Shown here piece after piece: positions 1 through 7,747 of a stretch of DNA of 20,501 nucleotides. The position numbers were made by a program, and so were the translations under genes. The notes below the pieces were generated by a model. The model was not told the origin of the DNA. It saw only the letters and a program-made list of their open reading frames with translations, and ran no database searches. Each line of letters begins with the position of its first letter. Position 1 is the first letter of the stretch. Source of the stretch: JASFRI01 sp050115015. Lineage in GTDB: Bacteria > Acidobacteriota > Polarisedimenticolia > CBDVAL01. The DNA lies in the NCBI GenBank assembly GCA_050115015.1, contig JASFRI010000024.1, forward strand, positions 1-20,501. The letters are read 5' to 3'.

Positions 1-1
1 G

Positions 2-1600
2 GACGGGCCGGATGCGCTGACGCGCCTGAACGGCATCTTCGCCCTGGCGCTGTGGGATGCCGGTCACCGGCGTCTCCTCCTCGCGCGCGACCCCTTCGGG
101 GTGAAGCCGCTCTACTACGCGATCCACGGGCGTATCCTCGCCTTCGCGTCGGAGATCAAGGCGCTGCTCACGCTGCCGGGCCTGCGCCGGGAGCTGGATC
201 CCGAAGCGCTGGACCTGTACCTCTCCTTCCGCTTCGTGCCCCCCCCGTGGACCCTGTTCCGCGGCATCCGGAAGCTGGGTCCCGGCGAACGGCTCCTGGC
301 CCAGGGGGACGCCCCGCCCCGGCTGGAGAGCTACGTTCCGGCGCCCGCGGCGGTCGACCCGCGGCCGACCCGGGAGGAGTGGGTCGAGGAGCTGCGGGCG
401 GCGCTGGAGCCTGCCATCCGGCGGCAGCTGATGGCCGACGTGCCCGTGGGCGTGCTGCTGAGCGGCGGCGCGGACTCCGCCGCGATGCTGGCGGTGGCGG
501 CGCGGGAGACCGCGGCACCGGTGGCCTCCTTCACCGTCGGCTTCGAGGACGCCCCGGCGCTGGACGAGGTGCCCGAGGCCGGGGAGACCGCCCGCCGCCT
601 CGCCTCGCCGCATCGCCACGTGCGGATCTCCGACGCCGACTACCGCCGGCGGCTGGTCACCGCCCTCCACCACCTGGACGAGCCCGTGGCCACGCCGTCG
701 GTGGCGCCCTTCGACGCCCTCTGTGAGTTGGCCGCCACGGACCACAAGGCGGTGCTCTCCGGCCAGGGCGCCGACGAGCCCCTGGGAGGCTACCCGCGCC
801 ACCGGGCGGAGAAGCTGTCCGCGGGACTGCTCGGCCGCCTGCTGTCGGGACCCTGCCGGCTCGCGGCCTGGATGCGCCCCGGCTCGGAGACGCTCGAGCG
901 GGCTGCCCGCAGCCTCGCGGTCCGGGACGTGGCCCGGCGCCACCAGGAGATCCTGGCGCTGTTCCCCCTCGCGGATCGGCGCCGTCTGCGTGGCACGGAG
1001 GGTCCGGACCCGCTCGACCTGATCGCCCATCGCAGCGCTCCGGCGGCGCATCTCGATCCGGTGAGCCGCTTCCTCTTCCTGGATTCCCGGTTCGGGCTGC
1101 CCGACGACCTGCTGCTGTATGCCGACAAGATCGCCATGGCCCACTCCCTCGAGGTGCGGGTCCCCTTCCTGGACCTCGAGTTCGTCCGGCTCGTGGAGCG
1201 CATCCCCGGGTCGCTCCGGATCGGCGGGCGCCGCGGCAAGTCCCTGCTCCGGGACGCCCTGCGGACGCTGGTGCCAGGGGAGGTCCTGGCACGGCCGAAG
1301 CGGAATTTCTCGCCGCCAGATCGGGCCTGGCTTCGTGACGACGACGGCGGCGGCGGGCCGTCGATCCAGTGGCTCCAGGAGCCCGATGCCGCGATGGCGA
1401 GCTACTGCGACGGGCGGGCGATCGACCGCCTGGTGGAGGAGCAGCGGGCTGGCCGGCGGGACCGGCGGCGCCAGCTGTTCGCGCTGCTGGCGCTGGAGAC
1501 CTGGCACCGGATCTTCCTCGACGGCCGCCTGGTGCCGCCCGCTTCCTTGCTTCGCCGAACGGACCACCGCTATAATCCGGCGTCCCTGTCCGTTCCCTGA
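2..1600 (+). CDS. asparagine-synthase-family glutamine amidotransferase, 5' partial
   Basis: Glutamine-dependent amidotransferase of the asparagine synthetase B family. It hydrolyses glutamine and passes the ammonia to an acyl-adenylate made by the C-terminal domain. The reading frame is open from base 2, so the start and about the first 100 residues, including the catalytic N-terminal Cys, are off the window; 532 residues are visible. The end of the glutaminase domain shows LNGIFALALWD and ARDPFGVKPLYY. The synthase domain shows the ATP-pyrophosphatase loop LSGGADS (about 457-477), then GQGADEPLGGY, DKIAMAHSLEVRVPFLD and a C-terminal KRNFSPP segment. GADEPLGGY differs from the usual GADELFGGY. 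Such enzymes in polysaccharide loci often modify a sugar or a linked group rather than make free asparagine; the substrate here is unknown. The next gene starts 19 nt downstream. Family assignment is sure, specific role is not. Confidence 0.95.
   Translation, partial: DGPDALTRLNGIFALALWDAGHRRLLLARDPFGVKPLYYAIHGRILAFASEIKALLTLPGLRRELDPEALDLYLSFRFVPPPWTLFRGIRKLGPGERLLAQGDAPPRLESYVPAPAAVDPRPTREEWVEELRAALEPAIRRQLMADVPVGVLLSGGADSAAMLAVAARETAAPVASFTVGFEDAPALDEVPEAGETARRLASPHRHVRISDADYRRRLVTALHHLDEPVATPSVAPFDALCELAATDHKAVLSGQGADEPLGGYPRHRAEKLSAGLLGRLLSGPCRLAAWMRPGSETLERAARSLAVRDVARRHQEILALFPLADRRRLRGTEGPDPLDLIAHRSAPAAHLDPVSRFLFLDSRFGLPDDLLLYADKIAMAHSLEVRVPFLDLEFVRLVERIPGSLRIGGRRGKSLLRDALRTLVPGEVLARPKRNFSPPDRAWLRDDDGGGGPSIQWLQEPDAAMASYCDGRAIDRLVEEQRAGRRDRRRQLFALLALETWHRIFLDGRLVPPASLLRRTDHRYNPASLSVP
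1547..1576 (+). promoter_or_regulatory. predicted promoter inside the end of the amidotransferase gene
   Basis: A perfect TATAAT (1571-1576) lies 18 nt after a weak -35 match, TTGCTT (1547-1552). A consensus -10 is rare by chance in DNA this GC-rich. Transcription would start near 1583, about 37 nt before the ATG at 1620, and could give the glycosyltransferase and ligase genes their own promoter. It overlaps coding sequence and the -35 is poor, so this is a prediction only. Confidence 0.45.
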
Positions 1601-1619
1601 CATCGAGGCCACGCGCCGG

Positions 1620-2444
1620 ATGCCCATCAACGCCTGCCCGACAGCTCCCGCCGACATCCGGTCGCTCCTTCCCACGAGGATCGAGCTGCTGGGGAGCCCG
1701 CTGGATCCCGTGACGATGCAGGACGCCCTGCGGCTGGTGGAGGACGCCGTGCAACGCCGGGAGCCCCTGCGCCACGTCGCGATGAACGCGGCGAAGCTCG
1801 TGGCGATGCGCGATGACCCGGTGCTGCGCCGTTCGATCGAGACCGCGCACCTCGTGACCGCGGACGGCCAGTCGATCGTGTGGGCCTCCCGGCTCCTCGG
1901 ACACCCGCTCCCGGAGAGGGTGACGGGGATCGACCTGATGGAGAACGTCCTGGGCCTGGCCTCCCGGCGCGGGTTCCGCGTCTTCACCCTCGGGGCGCGG
2001 GAGGACGTGGTCCGGGACGCGATGCAGGTCCTCCGCCGGCGCCACCCCGGCCTCAAGATCGTCGGGGCGGTGGACGGCTACTTCACCCCCGAGCAGGAGG
2101 CCGACGTCGTCCGGAGGGTGACGGCGGCGGCACCGGACATCCTGTTCGTGGCCCTGTCGACGCCGAAGAAGGAGCTCTTCCTCGCCTCCCACCACGATGC
2201 CCTGGGGATCCCGTTCTGCATGGGAGTCGGCGGCAGCCTGGACGTGATCGCCGGACGTGTGCGGCGCGCGCCGCGGGTGTTCCAGAGGCTCGGACTCGAA
2301 TGGTCGTTCCGGCTGGCGCAGGAGCCGAGACGGCTGTGGCGACGCTACGTGCGCTCGAACTCGGCGTTCCTGTGGCTGCTGCTCGGGGAAGGCCTGCGAA
2401 GGGCACGTCGTGGAACCGGTTCGCCCCCATCCCGCCGGGACTGA
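1620..2444 (+). CDS. WecG/TagA/CpsF-family (GT26) glycosyltransferase
   Basis: Membrane-associated glycosyltransferase, 274 aa, normal for the family. Known relatives move ManNAc or a related sugar from its UDP donor to an undecaprenyl-linked acceptor on the cytoplasmic face. Visible signatures: MNAAKLV (residues 55-61), ADGQS (81-85) with Asp82 at the position of the proposed catalytic Asp of TagA, RVTGIDLM (100-107), FTLGA (122-126), DILFVALSTPKKE (173-185), and the C-terminal block GVGGSLDVIAGRVRRAP followed by LGLEW and RLAQEPRRLWRR. TPKKE replaces the classic APKQE, a variant I associate with exopolysaccharide-locus members. ATG 1620 is chosen because the family homology begins about 20 residues later; its Shine-Dalgarno (GAGG, 1605-1608) is weak. 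The wecB-type epimerase at 6615 could supply its donor. The last 35 nt overlap the next gene. Confidence 0.93.
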   Translation: MPINACPTAPADIRSLLPTRIELLGSPLDPVTMQDALRLVEDAVQRREPLRHVAMNAAKLVAMRDDPVLRRSIETAHLVTADGQSIVWASRLLGHPLPERVTGIDLMENVLGLASRRGFRVFTLGAREDVVRDAMQVLRRRHPGLKIVGAVDGYFTPEQEADVVRRVTAAAPDILFVALSTPKKELFLASHHDALGIPFCMGVGGSLDVIAGRVRRAPRVFQRLGLEWSFRLAQEPRRLWRRYVRSNSAFLWLLLGEGLRRARRGTGSPPSRRD

Positions 2445-3672
2445 ACCCGCCATCCCACGCCGGCCCTTTCTCCCCGCCGTCTACCTCCTGGCCGTGGCGC
2501 TCCCCCTGGGGATCGCGCCGGCGCAGGTCGCCCTGGCGGCAGGGCTCCTCCTCTACGCCGCGACCCTCGTCCGCCACCGAGGCCCCTGGACGCCGTCGCC
2601 GCTGGACCTGCCGATCCTCGGCCTGCTGCTGGTCGCCGGGCTGTCGGCGGGCCTGTCCTCCCGGCCCGTGAGCGCGTCCGCCGCCGCGCTCTCCCTGTGG
2701 ACGGTCCTCCCCTTCCTGCTCGCCCGGGAGGCGGCCGCCGACGTCGCGACAGTCCGGAGGCTGCTGCGCTGCCTCCTCGCCGGCGCGCTCCTGGCGGCGA
2801 CCATGGGGATCGCGGAGGGATTCGCCCCGGAGCTCCTCGGCCGTGCCGGCGTGTTCGATCGCCTCGGGATCCCCGACCCACGGTTCCTGGAGGGGCGCGC
2901 CTCCGGCTTCTTCAGCCACCCGATGACCTTCGCCGGGCAGCAGGCGATCCTCCTCGTTACCTTCACGGCCCTCGCGGCCTGGGGCGCCGGCCCGCCGCGG
3001 GGGGCCGCCGGGTGGGTCCGGCGGCTGGCGCCGCTCCCGTCCCTGGCCGTGGCGCTCGTCCTCACCGGCGCCCGCGCCCCGACCGCCGCCGCCACCGCCG
3101 GTCTCGCGATCCTGCTCGCGGCAGCCTGGCGGTCCCGGGGGTCGCGGCTGGCGGCCGCGACGGGCCTGGCCTCCATCGGGCTGGGAACGGTCGGGGCCGG
3201 GGCGGTCCTGGTGCGACGCTTCGTCCTCCTGGCCGGCGTTTCCCCCGGCGTGAGCCGGGCCGAGATGTGGCACGCCTGCCTGGCGATGCTGCGAGAGCAC
3301 CCGCTGCTGGGGATCGGTCCCGGAGGCTACCGCCGGGAGGTCGTCCGGTGGGTCGATACCGCGATCTTCCACCCCGCCCACGCCCACTCGACGCCGCTCC
3401 ACCTCGCGGCGGAGCTCGGGCTCGCCGGGCTCGCGGCCTGGATCACCCTGTGGGCGGCCTTCTATGCCGCGCTGACGCCGCGTGCCTGGCGCATGCTCCG
3501 GCGGCGGGATCCCCGGAGCGGCGTGCCCGCGGCGGCCTGGCTGGCGGCGGGGGTGTTCCTGCTCGCAGGGCTGTTCGAGCACAACCTCGGCGACGCGGAG
3601 GTGGCGATGCTGGCCTTCTTCCTGGCGGGTCTTCCCTTCGGCCGGGCCTTCCACGGAAGGACCGAGGTATGA
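2410..3672 (+). CDS. O-antigen ligase/polymerase-like membrane protein (first copy)
   Basis: Integral membrane protein of the Wzy_C (O-antigen ligase WaaL / polymerase Wzy) superfamily, 420 aa, with roughly ten to eleven hydrophobic segments. Family members join lipid-linked glycans at the periplasmic face of the inner membrane. Seen: N-terminal helices from residue 20, SPLDLPILGLLL (63-74), SHPMTFAGQ (169-177), TGARAPTAA (219-227), and the signature periplasmic-loop region with EHPLLGIGPGGYRR (296-309) and HAHSTPLHLAAELGLAG (324-340). It ends with FEHNLGDAEV (389-398). GTG 2410 is chosen: AAGGG precedes it by 6 nt and the first membrane segment follows about 20 residues on. It overlaps the GT26 gene by 35 nt, and its stop overlaps the next start as ATGA. 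Sequence alone cannot separate polymerase from ligase. Confidence 0.88.
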   Translation: MEPVRPHPAGTEPAIPRRPFLPAVYLLAVALPLGIAPAQVALAAGLLLYAATLVRHRGPWTPSPLDLPILGLLLVAGLSAGLSSRPVSASAAALSLWTVLPFLLAREAAADVATVRRLLRCLLAGALLAATMGIAEGFAPELLGRAGVFDRLGIPDPRFLEGRASGFFSHPMTFAGQQAILLVTFTALAAWGAGPPRGAAGWVRRLAPLPSLAVALVLTGARAPTAAATAGLAILLAAAWRSRGSRLAAATGLASIGLGTVGAGAVLVRRFVLLAGVSPGVSRAEMWHACLAMLREHPLLGIGPGGYRREVVRWVDTAIFHPAHAHSTPLHLAAELGLAGLAAWITLWAAFYAALTPRAWRMLRRRDPRSGVPAAAWLAAGVFLLAGLFEHNLGDAEVAMLAFFLAGLPFGRAFHGRTEV

Positions 3673-5351
3673 AGGACCGCGTCCGGGACGGGTTCGTGCT
3701 GATCCTGCTGGCGACGCTGATCGGCTGCCTCTCGGAGCTCTCGGTGCGGCAGGGACGGATCGCGGCGGGCCTCGCCATCGTGACCGTCCTGCTGCTCTCC
3801 CGGGGCGCGATCACCGCGCTGCATCGTTACGTCTTCCTGGCGGGGGTGCTCTTCCTGGCGGTCCAGCCCTTCGCGGTCGACCCGCTCCGTGCGGTGCCGC
3901 TCCCCTCCCGGGCGCTCTGGGTGCTGGGCGCAGCCCTGGTGCTGTGGACCCACATGAACGTCCAGTCGGTCTCGGGGAAGCTCGCCTGGCGCTTCACCAT
4001 CCTGGACGTCGGCGTGCTGGGGGCCTGCGGCCTCGTCGTGTTCTCCTCCCTCGGGCTCCTCTGGTACCGGTCCGACGCTTCGGAAGTGGTGCCGCAGATC
4101 CTGCTCCAGGGGGTGGCGCTGTCCTGCGGCGTGCTCTACCTGTATCTCAGCCGCTGGCGTCCCGATCGCGGCGCGTTCCGGATCGCCGCACTGTCCCTCT
4201 CGGCCCTGCTGCTGGCCGGGTTCGGCGGCGCGGAGGTCCGCGGCCGCAGGCTGGAGGCCCGCGAGGGCGACCTCGAGCGGGCCTGGACCTCCCGACCGCC
4301 CGAGCCGGGCGAGGTCGACTCCCTCCTGGCGGCAATCCGGGTGACGCGGCCCGACGCCGCGGGCGACGTCCTGGCGCGGGCCTCCCGGGCGGCGCTGCGG
4401 CACGGCCGGCAGGTCGCCGCGCGGGACTGGGCGGAGCTCGCCCTGGCGGAGGCCCCGGAGAGCGGTCTCCCCTGGCTGGCCCGCGCGGAGGTCGCCGCCG
4501 CGCAGGGCGAGACCCCCGAGGTCCGGGATGCGCTGCGGCGGCTCGTGGCGTTCCTGCCGGGAGCGGGCGGACCGCCCGCCGGACTGGCGTTCCTTCCGCG
4601 GACCACCGCGATCGCGGTGGCGATCGAGTTGCTCGACGCGGGCCGGCCCGCGGGAGCGCTGGATTGGATCGAGGCCGCAGAGGGGACCCCGGGTGGAGCG
4701 GCCCGGCTGCTGGACGCCGAGTGCCGGCTGCGGCTCGGGAAACCGGAGGAGGCGGAGCGCACCCTCGGCGACCTGCTCGAGCGGAGCCCGGAGAACGTCG
4801 AGGTGCTGCTCGCGGTCACCCGGGCGCGTCTTGCCCGCGGGGATCGGCAGGGCGCGTGGCGGTCGCTGCGGCGTGCCGCCGCGGCGGGCGCCCCACGACC
4901 CCTGGTGCTCCCGCTGACCGCCGCGCTGGGGCCGCCCGACGACGAGGAGGCGGGGGAGGCCCGGGCCGCCCTGGCGGCGGGGATCGTGATCGTGGCCCGT
5001 GACGAGTGGCCGGATCGTCATCCGAACGGGAATTTCCTGGACGGATCCGCCGAGGACCGGAGGGTACCGCTCCTGCTGCAGCCGGGGCGGGCCTACGAGC
5101 TGCTGGTGGAGGCACGCGGGACGGCGGCCCGGGGGGAGGCGCCGCGGCTGCGCGTGGAGGCCTCGGGCCGGCGTCTGGCGGAGCTTCCCGTGGGGCGGGA
5201 CTGGGCCACGTACCGCGTGCGGCTCACCCCCGGCACGGCCATGACGACGGTCCGGCTGAGCTTCCCGAACGACTTCTTCGACCCTGCCGGCGCGGACCGG
5301 AATCTCGTGGTCGGCACCGTGCGACTGCAGGACGCCTCTCTGCTATCCTGA
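3669..5351 (+). CDS. membrane-anchored TPR protein with C-terminal CBM60-like carbohydrate-binding domain
   Basis: A 560-aa protein with three parts. Residues 7-190 hold about seven hydrophobic segments; FTILDVGVLG and the following helix resemble the N-terminal half of an O-antigen ligase. Residues 200-430 are helical with TPR-like repeats, clearest at LAEAPESGLPWLARAEVAAA, LDAECRLRLGKPEEAERTLG and LAVTRARLARGDRQGAWRSL. Residues 440-555 look like a calcium-dependent xylan-binding module (CBM60/CBM36 type): AYELLVEARGT, then LRVEASG, WATYRVRLTPGTAMTTVRLS, and FPND followed ten residues later by DRNLVVGTVRL, matching the family pattern of FTND and DRNLYVD before the last strand. ATG 3669 overlaps the previous stop by 4 nt. 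A role in holding nascent polysaccharide at the membrane is inference; the ligase-like N-terminus could also be a decayed or shortened ligase. Domain calls come from motif recognition, not a search. Confidence 0.8.
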   Translation: MKDRVRDGFVLILLATLIGCLSELSVRQGRIAAGLAIVTVLLLSRGAITALHRYVFLAGVLFLAVQPFAVDPLRAVPLPSRALWVLGAALVLWTHMNVQSVSGKLAWRFTILDVGVLGACGLVVFSSLGLLWYRSDASEVVPQILLQGVALSCGVLYLYLSRWRPDRGAFRIAALSLSALLLAGFGGAEVRGRRLEAREGDLERAWTSRPPEPGEVDSLLAAIRVTRPDAAGDVLARASRAALRHGRQVAARDWAELALAEAPESGLPWLARAEVAAAQGETPEVRDALRRLVAFLPGAGGPPAGLAFLPRTTAIAVAIELLDAGRPAGALDWIEAAEGTPGGAARLLDAECRLRLGKPEEAERTLGDLLERSPENVEVLLAVTRARLARGDRQGAWRSLRRAAAAGAPRPLVLPLTAALGPPDDEEAGEARAALAAGIVIVARDEWPDRHPNGNFLDGSAEDRRVPLLLQPGRAYELLVEARGTAARGEAPRLRVEASGRRLAELPVGRDWATYRVRLTPGTAMTTVRLSFPNDFFDPAGADRNLVVGTVRLQDASLLS

Positions 5352-5358
5352 GCCGGCC

Positions 5359-6618
5359 GTGACGCTGAGCCTCCCATCCCAGCTCCTCGACCGCCTTGCC
5401 GGAGACCGGAGAGGCCTCGACCGGGCGCTCCTGCTGGTGGCCGCCGGCATGGTGTCCCTGTCCTTCAAGACGGCACCCTGGCAGACGCTGCATGCCCTGG
5501 GCTGGGTCCTCCTCCTCGCCGCGATGGTCCGGCGCGGCCGCTGGGACGTTCCCGGACCGCGCCGCTGGGTCCTGCCCTGGGCCCTGTTCGCGGGCTGGGT
5601 GCTGCTGGCGTCGGCCCTCGGCCCGGATCCGGAGGAGGCCCTCTACGACGCGAAGAAGCTGCTGAACCTGCTGGCCATCTTCTTCCTCGGGGCCGTGCTG
5701 CGATCCGCGACGGAGATCCGGCGTGTCCTCGGCGCCGCCTGCGTGGTCAGCGCGGGCCTCTCGGTGCTGGGGATCTACCAGTACCTGACGGTCAGCGACC
5801 CGATCGCGACGCGGTCCCACGGCGTCAGCCACTACATGACCCACTCGGGACTGCTGATGATCACCCTGGCGCTGGTGCTGCCGCTGCTCACCGCGCGCCG
5901 GAGCCTCCCCGACCGGCTGCTCTGGGGGTACGCCATCCTGGCGACGCTGGCGCTGCTGGCGACCCTGACCCGCTCCGCCTGGATGGGCCTGGCGGTCGCC
6001 CTGGGCGTCGTCCTGCTGTTCAAGAACCCCCGATGGCTCCTGGCCCTGCCCGTGCTCGTCCTGCTGCCCGTGGTCGCGGTGCCGGCGCTGCGCGAGCGCG
6101 CCGCGACGATGGTCGATACCCGGACGCACTACTCCAACGTGCGGCGCCTGGAGATGTACCGTACGGGATTGCGAATGGTCGCCGCCCATCCCGTCCTCGG
6201 GGTCGGCGGCCGCGAGCAGGTGGTCCGCCGGTACGACGACTTCGACGGCGGCCCCGGGGGATCGGCGGTGGCCGGCGGCCCGCGGGTCCCCCAGGAGACC
6301 CCGGATCATCTACACGACAACGTCCTCCAGCTGGCCGCCGCCTTCGGGATCCCCGCGGTGCTGGCCTGGCTGGCCGGGCTCGCGGTCTGGCTCCGTGAGG
6401 TGCTGCGGCGGCTGCCGCGGCGCGGCGAGCTCACCGACGGTTCCGGCGGTCTGCGGCGCGACCTGCTGCTCGCCTCCCTGGCCGGCGGCGCGGCGTTTCT
6501 CACCATGGGCCTGCTGGAGTACAACTTCGGGGACTCGGAGGTGTTCGTCCTCGTGGCGTTCACCCTGTCGATCCCCTTCATTCTCGGAAGATCCGAGGAA
6601 AGGAGCGGTGCGGCTTGA
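5359..6618 (+). CDS. O-antigen ligase/polymerase-like membrane protein (second copy)
   Basis: Second Wzy_C/WaaL-superfamily membrane protein, 419 aa, with around ten hydrophobic segments. Signatures: YDAKKLLNLLAIFFLGA (96-112), SHYMTHSGLLM (157-167), TLTRSAWMGLAV (202-213) with the arginine typical of ligases, HPVLGVGG (277-284) and HLHDNVLQLAAAFGIPA (317-333), which matches the catalytic-loop histidine region. The C-terminal LEYNFGDSEV (386-395) parallels FEHNLGDAEV of the first copy, so the two are paralogues. GTG 5359 lies 7 nt after the previous stop and has no clear Shine-Dalgarno; translational coupling or a later start (ATG near 5449, which would cut the first helix) are alternatives. 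Its stop overlaps the TTG start of the epimerase gene. One copy may polymerise and the other ligate or transfer; which does which is unknown. Confidence 0.9.
   Translation: MTLSLPSQLLDRLAGDRRGLDRALLLVAAGMVSLSFKTAPWQTLHALGWVLLLAAMVRRGRWDVPGPRRWVLPWALFAGWVLLASALGPDPEEALYDAKKLLNLLAIFFLGAVLRSATEIRRVLGAACVVSAGLSVLGIYQYLTVSDPIATRSHGVSHYMTHSGLLMITLALVLPLLTARRSLPDRLLWGYAILATLALLATLTRSAWMGLAVALGVVLLFKNPRWLLALPVLVLLPVVAVPALRERAATMVDTRTHYSNVRRLEMYRTGLRMVAAHPVLGVGGREQVVRRYDDFDGGPGGSAVAGGPRVPQETPDHLHDNVLQLAAAFGIPAVLAWLAGLAVWLREVLRRLPRRGELTDGSGGLRRDLLLASLAGGAAFLTMGLLEYNFGDSEVFVLVAFTLSIPFILGRSEERSGAA
6599..6605 (+). promoter_or_regulatory. Shine-Dalgarno deciding the TTG start of the epimerase gene
   Basis: AAAGGAG at 6599-6605 lies 9 nt before TTG 6615. 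It is 27 nt from the first in-frame ATG (6633), too far to serve it. This favours the TTG, which also overlaps the upstream stop codon as TTGA. Confidence 0.7.
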
Positions 6619-7742
6619 CCCCCCACCATGTCATGCTCGCCTTCGGCACCCGGCCGGAGGCGGTGAAGATGGCCCCGGTACACCGCGCGCTGCAGGGCCG
6701 CGTCGGGCGGCTCCGCTCCAGCCTGTGTCTGACCGCGCAGCATCGCGAGATGCTCGACCAGGTCCTCGAGGTGTTCGGCCTCCACGCGGATCGCGACCTG
6801 GACCTGATGCGTCCCGATCAATCGCCGGCCGACGTGGCGTCCGCCGCCATCGCGGGACTCTCCCGCACGTTCGCCGAGGAGCGGCCGGATCTCGTGCTCG
6901 TGCAGGGGGACACGATCACGACGTTCGCGGCGGCGATCGCCGCCTACCTGCAGCGTATCCCGGTGGGTCACGTGGAAGCCGGCCTGCGGACCGGCGACCG
7001 CCACCACCCCTTCCCGGAGGAGATGAACCGGCGCCTGACCACGGTTGCCGCCGACCTGCACTTCCCGCCGACGGAGGCCGCGCGGGAGAACCTGCTGCGG
7101 GAGGGCATCCCGCCGGATCGGATCGTCGTGACCGGGAACACCGTCATCGACGCCTTGCTCGAGATCCGCAGCCGTCCGCACCGGTTCCGGATGGAGGCCC
7201 TCTCCCGGATCGACTTCTCGATCCCCACCATCGTGGTCACAATGCACCGCCGGGAGTCCTTCGGTGGCCCCCTCCGCGCGGCGGCGGAGGCGATGCGCGA
7301 GATCGCGCGGCGGCGCGAGAACGTCCAGCTGGTGTTCCCGGTCCACCGGAACCCGAACGTGCGCGGCCCGATGGAGGCCATCCTCGGCGGCGAGGAGCGT
7401 GTGCACCTGACCGATCCGGTGGACTACCTGGATTTCGTCCACCTGATGGACCGCTCGACTCTCGCCCTGACCGACTCCGGGGGCGTGCAGGAGGAGGCCC
7501 CCTCGCTGGATCTCCCCGTGCTCGTGATGCGGGAGGTCACCGAGCGGCCCGAGGGCGTGGCCGCCGGCGCCTCGATCCTGGTCGGCACGGACCGGGCACG
7601 CATCGTGAAGGAGGTGCTGCGCCTGCTGGACGATCACGAGGCACGGGCCCGGATGGCGACCATCCCGAACCCCTACGGGGACGGCCGTGCCTCCGAGCGG
7701 ATCGCCGACGCCGTGGAGCGGTTCCTCGGCGTGTCCCCGTAA
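6615..7742 (+). CDS. wecB: UDP-N-acetylglucosamine 2-epimerase (non-hydrolysing)
   Basis: Cytoplasmic enzyme interconverting UDP-GlcNAc and UDP-ManNAc, which supplies ManNAc donors for polysaccharide synthesis. At 375 aa it is full length. The GT-B-fold signatures are intact: GTRPEAVKMAPV (residues 11-22), LTAQHREMLDQV (39-50), VQGDT (96-100) with Asp99, GHVEAGLRTG (118-127) with Glu121, PFPEEMNRR (132-140), VTMHRRESFG (208-217) with His211, and the UDP-binding TDSGGVQEEAPSLDLPVLV followed by TERPEGV. Asp99, Glu121, Glu135/136 and His211 sit at the catalytic positions of E. coli WecB. TTG 6615 is supported by the strong Shine-Dalgarno and the overlap with the upstream stop; ATG 6633 is the alternative but would remove only six residues. 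The product is the natural donor source for the GT26 enzyme of this locus. Confidence 0.96.
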   Translation: MTPHHVMLAFGTRPEAVKMAPVHRALQGRVGRLRSSLCLTAQHREMLDQVLEVFGLHADRDLDLMRPDQSPADVASAAIAGLSRTFAEERPDLVLVQGDTITTFAAAIAAYLQRIPVGHVEAGLRTGDRHHPFPEEMNRRLTTVAADLHFPPTEAARENLLREGIPPDRIVVTGNTVIDALLEIRSRPHRFRMEALSRIDFSIPTIVVTMHRRESFGGPLRAAAEAMREIARRRENVQLVFPVHRNPNVRGPMEAILGGEERVHLTDPVDYLDFVHLMDRSTLALTDSGGVQEEAPSLDLPVLVMREVTERPEGVAAGASILVGTDRARIVKEVLRLLDDHEARARMATIPNPYGDGRASERIADAVERFLGVSP

Positions 7743-7747
7743 CCGCG

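Noticed and set aside
657..2453. Long minus-strand open frame opposite the amidotransferase and GT26 genes.
   Set aside because: It is Arg/Pro/Gly-rich with no domain-like motifs and lies opposite two clear plus-strand genes, so it is a shadow frame.
5341..5349. Extended -10 match (TGC then TATCCT) just before GTG 5359, suggesting a leaderless transcript.
   Set aside because: No -35 box at the right spacing, it lies within the end of the previous gene, and coupling explains expression more simply.
6395..7747. Upstream extension of the GT39 frame.
   Set aside because: This part lies across the ligase end and wecB in another frame and has no protein-like pattern. The family N-terminus begins right after GTG 7748.
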